A stretch of DNA of 5,102 bases, taken from contig JBPBPY010000371.1 in NCBI GenBank assembly GCA_050954505.1, positions 1 through 5,102 on the forward strand. Direction: 5' to 3'. The first letter of the stretch is position 1. Every line of letters begins with the position of its first letter. The position numbers were made by a program, and so were the translations under genes. The DNA is from JAQGMO01 sp050954505 (GTDB lineage: Bacteria; Pseudomonadota; Gammaproteobacteria; Burkholderiales; Burkholderiaceae_D). The notes under the pieces were generated by a model. That model was not told the DNA's origin. It saw only the letters and a program-made list of their open reading frames with translations, and made no database searches. Positions 1 to 5,102 of the stretch are shown piece after piece.

Positions 1-1
1 C

Positions 2-400
2 ACGGTCACCAATGGCAAGATGGATCCGCGTGTCTTTTTGGTCGATACCGAGGATTCGATCATCAATGTCACTGGCGGCGTGAATCTGACCGATGAAGAA
101 CTGGGCCTGACGATCAATCCGCGCAGCAAGGGCTTGCGCATCTTTTCGCTGCGCTCGCCGATCTACGTCAAGGGAACCTTCGTCAAGCCGGATATCGATA
201 TCGACAAACGCGTGCTGGCAATGAAGGCGGGCGGCGCTGTCGCCCTGGCAGTCGTGGCACCGGTGGCGACTGCCCTGCTGCCTTTGGCCAACCTCGGCAA
301 AGATGAAAACAGCCCATGCCAGGCGCTGCTGGCACAAGCCAGTGAAAAGCCGCAAGCGCCGCCGCCAGGCAAGACGGCCAGCGGTGCAAAGGCAAGATAG
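2..400 (+). CDS. AsmA family protein, C-terminal part (5' end outside window)
   Basis: The reading frame is open from the left edge, so the gene starts upstream; an ATG at position 20 is internal. The visible 132 residues match the end of the AsmA family, large envelope proteins anchored in the inner membrane and linked to outer-membrane assembly and lipid transport. The motif seen is a repeated beta-strand region (VDTEDSIINVTGGVNLTDEE), then an LTINPRSKG segment, then SPIYVKGTFVKPDIDID, which is the family's typical 'pi.v.Gtf..P' block. Next comes a short hydrophobic Ala/Val/Leu stretch (GGAVALAVVAPVATALLPLA) and a cysteine-containing end (SPCQALLAQ), also typical of AsmA C-termini. The last 20 or so residues are Pro/Ala/Lys-rich and probably disordered. 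The stop is TAG at 398-400. Family assignment is from motif recognition; the exact member (AsmA, YhjG-like or other) cannot be set from the tail alone. Confidence 0.85.
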   Translation, partial: TVTNGKMDPRVFLVDTEDSIINVTGGVNLTDEELGLTINPRSKGLRIFSLRSPIYVKGTFVKPDIDIDKRVLAMKAGGAVALAVVAPVATALLPLANLGKDENSPCQALLAQASEKPQAPPPGKTASGAKAR

Positions 401-428
401 GCGTTTTGTCCTGCTATTCACCGGGCAG

Positions 429-458
429 CAGATCGTTTTCATCATGGACGACGATCTG
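429..458 (+). repeat. Inverted repeat with 8-base arms (possible hairpin after the AsmA gene)
   Basis: The arms CAGATCGT (429-436) and ACGATCTG (451-458) are exact reverse complements separated by 14 bases. The repeat lies 29 bases after the AsmA-like stop codon. No T-run follows, so it is not a canonical intrinsic terminator. It could be an mRNA 3'-end stabilising hairpin, a protein-binding site or a chance match. Confidence 0.4.
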
Positions 459-692
459 ACCACCTGGAAGATTGCGGCATGCGTGCACCAGGCGTTAAAA
501 AATTGCAGCCTGCATGTACCAAGGGCAAAAGGAGCACGGCTTTTTTCGGTGTGCATGCCTGCGCCGAACGGCTCAGGGGTGCCTGGCAAGGCCGTCAGAC
601 TGGCCGCGCTTGTCGCCCATTACTGTGCCTGGCCTTGCATCGCGCGAACGCTATGGTTGCGGCAGATTCAGACAGATAGTGAACAATCGCCG

Positions 693-707
693 TGCGCTTG
701 GTAAGAT
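693..707 (+). promoter_or_regulatory. Weak candidate promoter (extended -10) upstream of aroF
   Basis: TTGGTAAGAT contains TG-n-TAAGAT, an extended -10-like element with the hexamer at 702-707. No good -35 hexamer sits 16-18 bases upstream (GTGAAC is the nearest). It would give an aroF leader of roughly 180 bases. This is pattern matching only. Confidence 0.2.
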
Positions 708-892
708 TGCTGCAATGGATCGCAGTAGCCAGGCACGGCCGGTTCACGCAATTGGCAAAATAGCCAGCAAACCCGGCCAGCAACCCAGCCAGCAAACGCA
801 GCAGGCGCCAGACGTCCGAAAAACGCGCAAGGCTGCCTGGCTCTGCCGATCCGCACGGATTGCTTTCACCCACACTGTCTATTGGATTGCGT

Positions 893-1954
893 ATGACCCA
901 ACTCGTCAATGCCCGCGTACTCTCATTGGAACAACTCCCTGCACCGCAAACGTTTCACCTTGAATTGCCGCAAACCGCGCAGACCCGCGCCGTGGTCCAG
1001 CACGGACGCGACCAGCTCGAAGCAATTCTCGATGGCCGCGACCGGCGCCTGTTCGCGGTGGTCGGCCCTTGCTCCATCCATGATCCCGAAGCGGCAATCG
1101 ACTACGCACAGCGCCTGAAATTGCTGGCTGATGAAGTCGCTGACGTGCTGTTGCTGGTCATGCGAGTGTATTTCGAGAAGCCGCGTACCACTGTTGGCTG
1201 GAAAGGCTTGATCAACGACCCCTACCGCGATGATTCCTTCAAGATCGTCGAAGGAATCCGCCTGGCCAGGCGCCTTCTGCTGGATATTTCCGCGATTGGC
1301 CTGCCCACCGCAACCGAGGCGCTGGATCCATTGATGCCGCAATACCTCGGTGACCTGATCAGCTGGAACGCCATTGGCGCCCGCACCACCGAGTCGCAAA
1401 CCCACAGGGAAATGGCGAGCGGCTTGTCGACGCCTGTGGGTCTGAAGAATGGGACCGATGGCAGTCTGACGGTGGCGATCAATGCGATCCAGTCGGCCAG
1501 CGCGCCGCACGCCTTCCTGGGCATGAATGAACAGGGCCAGACCTGCGTGGTGCGCACTGCCGGCAATCCCCACGGCCACCTGATCCTGCGTGGCGGCAGC
1601 GCACCGAACTATGACAAGGCTTCGGTCGAACATGCACAGCAGCTGTTGACCAAGGCGGGACTGCACCCGGCAATCGTGGTCGACTGCAGCCATGGCAATT
1701 CGAACAAGGACTATGCGCGCCAGTCATTGGTGTTGCAGGATGTGGTGGCCCAGGTCGTGGCTGGCAATACCAGCCTGGTTGGCGTGATGCTGGAATCAAA
1801 CCTGGTCGAAGGTGCGCAAAAGCCGGACCCCGACCCGGCGAAGATGCGCTATGGCCAGTCGGTCACCGACAGCTGCATCAACTGGGAGACGACGCAGCAA
1901 GTGGTCCGCGATGCCGCGGCTGCACTGCGCGACAAGGCGACTCGAAAAAATTGA
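893..1954 (+). CDS. aroF: Class I DAHP synthase (3-deoxy-7-phosphoheptulonate synthase), AroF-like
   Basis: The enzyme condenses phosphoenolpyruvate and erythrose 4-phosphate to DAHP, the first step of the shikimate pathway, in the cytoplasm. From ATG 893 it is 353 residues, close to E. coli AroF/AroG (about 350-356). The family blocks appear in order: GPCSIHD (58-64), RVYFEKPRTTVGWKGLINDP (91-110), GARTTESQTHREMASGLS (162-179), KNGTDG (185-190), RGG (233-235), DCSHGNSNKD (264-273) and a GVMLESNLVEG block (297-307). Expected metal ligands are C60, H267, E301 and D326, and the substrate-binding lysine is K96. P149 and S179 match AroG positions where changes relieve feedback inhibition, so an inhibitor site is probably kept. 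The stretches TEALDPLMPQYLGDL and DCSHGNSNKDYARQ resemble E. coli AroF more than AroG or AroH as I recall them; the effector (Tyr, Phe or Trp) is not proven. An in-frame TTG at 860 would add 11 residues, but neither start has a strong Shine-Dalgarno; ATG and family length favour 893. The gene is convergent with the 2416-4962 gene. Confidence 0.96.
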   Translation: MTQLVNARVLSLEQLPAPQTFHLELPQTAQTRAVVQHGRDQLEAILDGRDRRLFAVVGPCSIHDPEAAIDYAQRLKLLADEVADVLLLVMRVYFEKPRTTVGWKGLINDPYRDDSFKIVEGIRLARRLLLDISAIGLPTATEALDPLMPQYLGDLISWNAIGARTTESQTHREMASGLSTPVGLKNGTDGSLTVAINAIQSASAPHAFLGMNEQGQTCVVRTAGNPHGHLILRGGSAPNYDKASVEHAQQLLTKAGLHPAIVVDCSHGNSNKDYARQSLVLQDVVAQVVAGNTSLVGVMLESNLVEGAQKPDPDPAKMRYGQSVTDSCINWETTQQVVRDAAAALRDKATRKN

Positions 1955-1988
1955 CCGGTTTGGAAGCCTGGATAGCGTCGACTGGTGA

Positions 1989-2133
1989 AATGCTCGATGC
2001 TTCGTGCTTGATGCTTGATGCTTGATGCTCGATGCTCGATGCTCGATGCTGGATCCTCGATGCTCGATGCTCGATGCTGGATCCTCGATCCTCGATGCTT
2101 GATGGTTGATGCTCGATCCTCGATATTCGATAC
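1989..2133 (+). repeat. Tandem array of a 7-base unit, consensus GATGCTC, 20 units
   Basis: Twenty 7-base units run in perfect phase from 1989 to 2128, followed by a partial unit GATAC, with no insertion or deletion. The counts are GATGCTC six times, GATGCTT four, GATCCTC four and GATGCTG two, plus four diverged units (AATGCTC at 1989, CGTGCTT at 2003, GATGGTT at 2101, GATATTC at 2122). GAT is nearly invariant; variation sits mainly at unit positions 4 (G or C) and 7 (C, T or G). Three of the four diverged units lie near the ends, as in an ageing tandem array. A higher-order duplication is present: 2038-2065 and 2066-2093 are four-unit blocks differing at one base. The array starts 35 bases after the aroF stop. 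It may be a variable-number locus or an intergenic repeat family; no function can be read from it. Confidence 0.95.
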
Positions 2134-2253
2134 CCGCGCAATTTCTGACAGGCGTCGCCAAACCATATAGTCGGGTTTCGACTGCGCTGGCCAATCGTTG
2201 AAGCAGCCATGAGGACTTGCCCGAAATTGATCCGAAACTGTTTTGAAACTGAT

Positions 2254-2296
2254 ATCGTCTCCAGGGTCGCAGCAATGCTGCGACCCTGGAGACGAT
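2254..2296. repeat. Near-perfect palindrome: 21-base arms around a single base
   Basis: The left arm (2254-2274, beginning ATCGTCTCCAGG and ending GCAGCA) and the right arm (2276-2296) are exact reverse complements with one unpaired A at 2275. In RNA it would form a stable hairpin of about 19-20 base pairs with a 3-5 base loop, and in DNA it could extrude as a cruciform. It sits between two convergent genes and would fold the same way in both transcripts. No T-run flanks it on either side, so a classical intrinsic terminator is not supported. It could act as a transcript-end stabiliser or RNase III site, a repetitive extragenic palindrome or a mobile-element remnant; no flanking target duplication is visible. 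Confidence 0.93.
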
Positions 2297-2376
2297 CTGC
2301 ATCTGCAAACGGCAGAATCATGATCGAGGTATGCCGACGTCGCTGCCATCTTCAGGGCAGACAGCGTTGCAGCAAA

Positions 2377-2406
2377 CCTCGACCCCCGATCCCTGTTCCC
2401 TGTTCC
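2377..2406 (+). repeat. Short second 7-base-period repeat, CCCTGTT type
   Basis: CCCTGTT occurs twice in exact tandem (2391-2397 and 2398-2404) followed by CC, and two looser units in the same phase precede it (CCTCGAC at 2377, CCCCGAT at 2384). Read from the G, the units become GACCCCC, GATCCCT, GTTCCCT, GTTCCAA. GATCCCT is close to the GATCCTC variant of the array at 1989-2133. The run ends 10 bases before the stop codon of the minus-strand gene. Confidence 0.65.
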
Positions 2407-2415
2407 AACCGTTGC

Positions 2416-4962
2416 TCAGGAACGCAGATTGATCCGCGTTTCATTGGCAGGCAGAGCATGCACCACGGCCGTGTTGATCGCGGCATGGCCGGCCTGGTTT
2501 GCCTTGGCGGCCTGGTTTGCCATGACCGCGGCCTGCAACTCGTTGCCGATCTGGCCCGGTGCCGCGGCACTGCCGGCTGCCTGCGCCTGACGACTGGCGA
2601 ACGCGGCCTGGGCCTGCGCCAGCAATACGCGCATGCCCTCTGCGGTTGCTTCCCATGAAGTCTTGGCCAGGGTTTCACGCATGGCCGGCAGCGCCGCCGC
2701 ACGCTCGGCTGCGGTCTGGGCCAGCGCGCGCTCGCAGGCGCTGATGAAAGCCGCCTGGTCGGCGGCGATGCTGACGACATCGCCATACAGTTCGATGACG
2801 TCGGCAATCGGCGTACTGACGATGGGCAGTTCGGCGGCCAGATATTCCAGTGTCTTGGTAGGGCTGATGAACCGTGTCGATTCATTCAAGGCGAACGGCA
2901 TCAGGCACAGGTCCCAGCCGGCGAGGAAATGCGGCAGCGATGCATAGTTCTGCTGGCCGAGGTAATGAATGTTGTCGCGCCGTGGCAGCGTGGCGGGGTC
3001 GATCTTCACCACTGGACCGACCAGCACGATCTGCCACTCGGGATGGGCATCGGCAACTGCACCGATCAGCGGCGCATCGAAACGCTCATCGATGACGCCA
3101 TAGAAACCCAGCCGTGGGGTGGGAATGTTTTCCTGTTCAGGGTGGTAGTTGCTGCGGTCCAGCGCCTGGGCAAAATGCACCACATCGACGCTGCTGGAAA
3201 AACAGTGGACATTCGGATGCCTGTCCTTCTTGCTGCGGTACAGGCTGGGTCCGCCGGCAAACACGATGTCGGCAGTATTGAGCAAGGCGCCCTCGCGCTG
3301 CAGCAGCTGGCGCGGCGAGTTCTTGAAGGCTGCCAGTTCATCCATGCAGTCGTAGACCACCACGCTGGGGCTCAGGGCGTCGAGCAGCGGCAGTGCCATC
3401 GGCGTGTAGAACCAGACCAGTGCATCGGGATACTCGCGCCCCAGCTCTGCCACCATGGTCTTCAGGTAGGGCAGCTGCTCATCATGAAAACCGGGGAATT
3501 GACTGGGCGTATGCGGACGGCCGACCAGGACATTGGCACACGGCGTGCTGATGTCGAGGAATGGGGCGCCGGCATCGTGCACCGGCTCCTCGATGAACAC
3601 GATGCGGTAGTGCTGGGCCAGCCTGGACAACAGATGCTGCGGACGCTGGTAGACGAAGTCCCAGCGCAGATGTGAAAAAACAATGATGGTATCCATGGGG
3701 CGGTCTGCTTCCGGTTGAGTGTCGTGGTTGATTGTGTGGTGAAGCTGGAGATCGAAGGTTTGGAAAAAATTGTCCAGTGCACGTTGTGCGTTGCTCACAC
3801 CGGTTTGGTAGACCGGTGCAATGGAGCGCGCGAAGCTGCCCAGATGATCGACAGCCCACAAGCCACTGCGATGCCAGCGTGCGCCATCGTCCCAATCAGG
3901 GCGGTCGATGATGGGATACAGGCAAATGCCATCGATGCGGGCACCCTGGGTCGTGGCCAGTGCAACTTCGTTGGCGACATCCATGATCCAGGCACCGCGG
4001 CCGCTGCCGACATGGCTGGTCTCGGCCAGCAGGATGGAACGCTGATAGCGTGCGCAGACCTCGACCAGCAAGCCATGCAGCGGTGTGCGGCGCGCATCGC
4101 GCAAATGCCATTCGAGAGGTTCGTCGAGCTGCCACTGGTTGTTGTGGTAATAGTTCACGCCAAGCATGTCGAGGTAACGCGCGGCGCCGCCGAGTTCGGG
4201 TTCCTGCAGGCCAGCGAGCATGTCCCAGGCTTCGAACTGTGATTGCGTGATGTCGTGCGCGCGCTGCGTCAATGCAGCGTCACCTGCTGGCGCGGCTACC
4301 TTGATCAGCGGTTCGCACTGCAGCAGCCGCGCATGCGGCGTGACACGCCAGATTGCATCGGCACCGGCAATCGCGGCGCGCACCATTTGCCGCTTCAAGG
4401 ATGCGCCGCCATCGAAACGCTGCTGGTTGCGGCAGACGTAAAGATTCTCGGCCGCCGCCCACGAGATGAAGGATATTTCGTTGAACGGCGAGTAGACCGG
4501 TGCCAGCTCCGGCGCCAGCGCAGTCTGCGTGTCCACTGCCGCGCCGTGATTGGCAGCATGTTCTGCAAGATGTTCTGCAACGCGTTCGCAATAACGTGCG
4601 AAGCGGCTGATGAACTGCGCCGAATAGACATCGATGTCCGATGGCCAGCCGTAATGGCAGAACGTCCAGAGAATCTGGATGCCGTGTTCGCGCGCAGCCA
4701 GCAAGCGCGACTCCAGCGAAGAAAAATCGAATTCGCCATCCTGCTCGACGATGCGCCAGCCGATGCTCTCGCGCACGGTACGAATGCCAAACCCGCTCAG
4801 GCGCCGATAGTCTGCATCGGCATGCTCGACATGACAGGTTGCCTGGTTAAGCGCCAGCACGTCTCCGGCACCATTGATGTGATCTGCGCCTTCATAACCG
4901 CCCTGCCAGAAAGACTGGAAGACTGCTGGACTGGCCGGGAGATGAAGTTTTCGATTTGTCAT
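2416..4962 (-). CDS. Fusion of GH1-like glycoside hydrolase and TuaH-type glycosyltransferase
   Basis: The protein has 848 residues in two catalytic parts. Residues about 15-385 look like a clan GH-A glycosidase (GH1-like): FWQGGYEGADH near the start, RESIGW (64-69), LWTFCHYGWP (98-107), YSPFNE (157-162) with E162 as likely acid/base, GVNYYHNNQW (268-277), LLAETSHVGSG (311-321) with E314 as likely nucleophile, and a Trp-rich LYPIIDRPDW...HRSGLW block (348-369). A linker of about 35 residues leads to residues 423-785, a GT-B glycosyltransferase like TuaH: MDTIIVFSHLRWDFVYQRPQ (423-442), VYDCMDEL (536-543), LGFYGVIDERFD (618-629), and SPTKTLEYLAAELPIVSTP (700-718) as the nucleotide-sugar site. 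The last 65 residues are Ala/Gln-rich and probably disordered. No signal peptide or membrane segment is visible, so it should be cytoplasmic. It probably acts in surface polysaccharide or glycoconjugate metabolism; the substrates are unknown. M423 (3694-3696) could be an internal start giving the transferase alone. The ATG at 4960-4962 lacks a clear Shine-Dalgarno, but the hydrolase motifs start soon after it. Confidence 0.9.
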   Translation of the reverse strand: MTNRKLHLPASPAVFQSFWQGGYEGADHINGAGDVLALNQATCHVEHADADYRRLSGFGIRTVRESIGWRIVEQDGEFDFSSLESRLLAAREHGIQILWTFCHYGWPSDIDVYSAQFISRFARYCERVAEHLAEHAANHGAAVDTQTALAPELAPVYSPFNEISFISWAAAENLYVCRNQQRFDGGASLKRQMVRAAIAGADAIWRVTPHARLLQCEPLIKVAAPAGDAALTQRAHDITQSQFEAWDMLAGLQEPELGGAARYLDMLGVNYYHNNQWQLDEPLEWHLRDARRTPLHGLLVEVCARYQRSILLAETSHVGSGRGAWIMDVANEVALATTQGARIDGICLYPIIDRPDWDDGARWHRSGLWAVDHLGSFARSIAPVYQTGVSNAQRALDNFFQTFDLQLHHTINHDTQPEADRPMDTIIVFSHLRWDFVYQRPQHLLSRLAQHYRIVFIEEPVHDAGAPFLDISTPCANVLVGRPHTPSQFPGFHDEQLPYLKTMVAELGREYPDALVWFYTPMALPLLDALSPSVVVYDCMDELAAFKNSPRQLLQREGALLNTADIVFAGGPSLYRSKKDRHPNVHCFSSSVDVVHFAQALDRSNYHPEQENIPTPRLGFYGVIDERFDAPLIGAVADAHPEWQIVLVGPVVKIDPATLPRRDNIHYLGQQNYASLPHFLAGWDLCLMPFALNESTRFISPTKTLEYLAAELPIVSTPIADVIELYGDVVSIAADQAAFISACERALAQTAAERAAALPAMRETLAKTSWEATAEGMRVLLAQAQAAFASRQAQAAGSAAAPGQIGNELQAAVMANQAAKANQAGHAAINTAVVHALPANETRINLRS

Positions 4963-5102
4963 GCAAACAATACTAATGGTTTATAACCATTGTTGGCTTG
5001 CACTAAATCGATAGAAGGACTCAAACCATCAACTCTGTTGCGCCTGCTCAATCAAATCGCAGGTCAAAACCTGAATGCCGCACAATTGCAGCCAAAATGA
5101 AT
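4963..5102. other. Upstream region of the fusion gene and unresolved right edge
   Basis: These 140 bases hold the 17-base palindrome at 4975-4991 and are less GC-rich near the fusion-gene start. No complete gene is seen. On the minus strand a frame entering from the right edge is open until TGA at 5029-5031 (ending DLIEQAQQS), which could be the end of an upstream gene of the same operon. On the plus strand a 36-codon frame from TTG 4990 ends at 5100, and an ATG at 5097-5099 could start a divergent gene. None has a convincing ribosome binding site at a proper distance, so none is called. Confidence 0.5.
4975..4991 (-). promoter_or_regulatory. 17-base palindrome at the putative promoter of the fusion gene
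   Basis: The arms AATGGTT (4975-4981) and AACCATT (4985-4991) are perfect reverse complements with a 3-base centre. On the minus strand the centre reads TATAAA (4985-4980), a 5-of-6 match to a sigma-70 -10 hexamer, and it lies 12 bases from the start codon at its near edge. The best -35 at suitable distance is weak (TTTAGT). Position and symmetry fit a repressor or activator operator overlapping a -10 box, which would give a very short leader. That reading is inference. Confidence 0.4.

Larger units (their letters stand above)
401..892. other. Intergenic region of about 490 bases without a supported gene
   Basis: This stretch lies between the AsmA-like gene and aroF. Several frames are open for 60-150 codons on both strands, but their translations are rich in Arg, Cys, Trp and His, have no recognisable domain, lack a good ribosome binding site and overlap each other, so none is called. 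It holds an 8-base inverted repeat at 429-458, a T6 run at 541-546 without a convincing GC stem in front of it, and a weak promoter-like sequence near 702-707. The leader of aroF must begin somewhere in this interval, or aroF is read through from upstream. Confidence 0.6.
1955..2415. other. Repeat-rich region between two convergent genes
   Basis: These 461 bases separate the aroF stop from the stop of the hydrolase-transferase gene. They contain the 7-base tandem array (1989-2133), a 43-base inverted repeat (2254-2296) and a short second 7-base-period run (2377-2406). A small hairpin, AGTCG/CGACT, lies at 2169-2183, and GAAACTG occurs twice 11 bases apart (2234-2240 and 2245-2251). No hairpin followed by a T-run is seen on either strand, so neither gene has an obvious intrinsic terminator. 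Long open frames cross the region on the minus strand, but they arise from the repeat and are not called as genes. Confidence 0.8.

Noticed and set aside
444..704. Small plus-strand ORF of 86 codons (MDDDLTTWKIAACVHQ...)
   Set aside because: It has no good ribosome binding site and no recognisable domain, the second half is rich in Cys, Trp and Arg, and it overlaps other open frames of equal quality. The longer version from 303 overlaps the AsmA-like gene.
860..892. Upstream TTG start for aroF adding 11 residues
   Set aside because: The ATG at 893 gives the usual family length, and no ribosome binding site favours the TTG.
595..909. Minus-strand ORF of 104 codons upstream of aroF
   Set aside because: It has no ribosome binding site or known motif and overlaps the aroF start on the opposite strand.
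514..963. Plus-strand ORF of 149 codons running into aroF
   Set aside because: It runs 71 bases into aroF out of frame, and its Arg/Gln/Pro-rich translation looks like non-coding GC-rich DNA.
1989..2133. CRISPR array
   Set aside because: The units are 7 bases in direct tandem with no spacers and no cas genes nearby.
2254..2296. Rho-independent terminator
   Set aside because: The stem is long and perfect, but no T-run follows it on either strand, so it was listed as an inverted repeat.
1796..2308. Minus-strand ORF of 170 codons with SSIEHRA-type repeats, and its two companions in other frames
   Set aside because: The open frames follow from a 7-base repeat lacking stops in every minus-strand frame, and they extend antisense over aroF or into the palindrome. 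No start signal or flanking homology supports translation.
2929..3675. Plus-strand ORF of 248 codons opposite the transferase domain
   Set aside because: It is antisense to a well-supported domain and shows the His/Gln/Val-rich composition typical of a shadow frame.
4243..4986. Plus-strand ORF of 247 codons opposite the hydrolase domain
   Set aside because: It is a shadow of the minus-strand gene, whose frame carries clear catalytic motifs; the plus frame has none.
4990..5100. 36-codon plus-strand frame from TTG (LLACTKSIEGLKPSTLLRLL...)
   Set aside because: The translation looks protein-like, but the start is a TTG without a Shine-Dalgarno, the AAGGA at 5015-5019 is wrongly placed for any start in this frame, and the length is too short to support a call.

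Overview
The window looks like chromosomal DNA from a GC-rich proteobacterium. A betaproteobacterium of the Burkholderiales (Oxalobacteraceae-like) is my best guess. The guess rests on the class I AroFGH-type DAHP synthase, the AsmA-family envelope protein and the overall codon style. It is not a phylogenetic result.

Layout from left to right. Positions 2-400 (+) hold the last 132 codons of an AsmA-family protein whose start lies outside the window. Positions 401-892 are a gap of about 490 bases with no gene I can support; it contains one clear short inverted repeat. Positions 893-1954 (+) encode a complete class I 3-deoxy-7-phosphoheptulonate (DAHP) synthase, most like AroF, the entry enzyme of aromatic amino-acid synthesis. 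Positions 1955-2415 separate this gene from a convergent gene and are packed with repeats: a 20-unit tandem array of a 7-base unit (consensus GATGCTC), a nearly spacerless inverted repeat with perfect 21-base arms, and a second, shorter 7-base-period run of CCCTGTT type. Positions 2416-4962 (-) encode an 848-residue protein that joins a clan GH-A (GH1-like) glycoside hydrolase domain to a GT-B glycosyltransferase domain of the TuaH type, with an Ala/Gln-rich tail. Positions 4963-5102 are its upstream region, with a 17-base palindrome just before the start codon.

The genes do not form one pathway. AroF feeds the shikimate pathway. The hydrolase-transferase fusion probably works in the cytoplasm on a surface polysaccharide or glycoconjugate. 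The AsmA-like protein belongs to a family linked to outer-membrane and lipid homeostasis. AroF and the fusion gene converge on the repeat-rich region, so both transcripts could read into its hairpin.

The strongest candidates for something unusual are the indel-free heptamer array, which keeps all three antisense frames open and so creates spurious ORFs, its apparent relation to the second heptamer run 244 bases away, the perfect 21-base inverted repeat between two convergent genes, and the hydrolase-transferase fusion.
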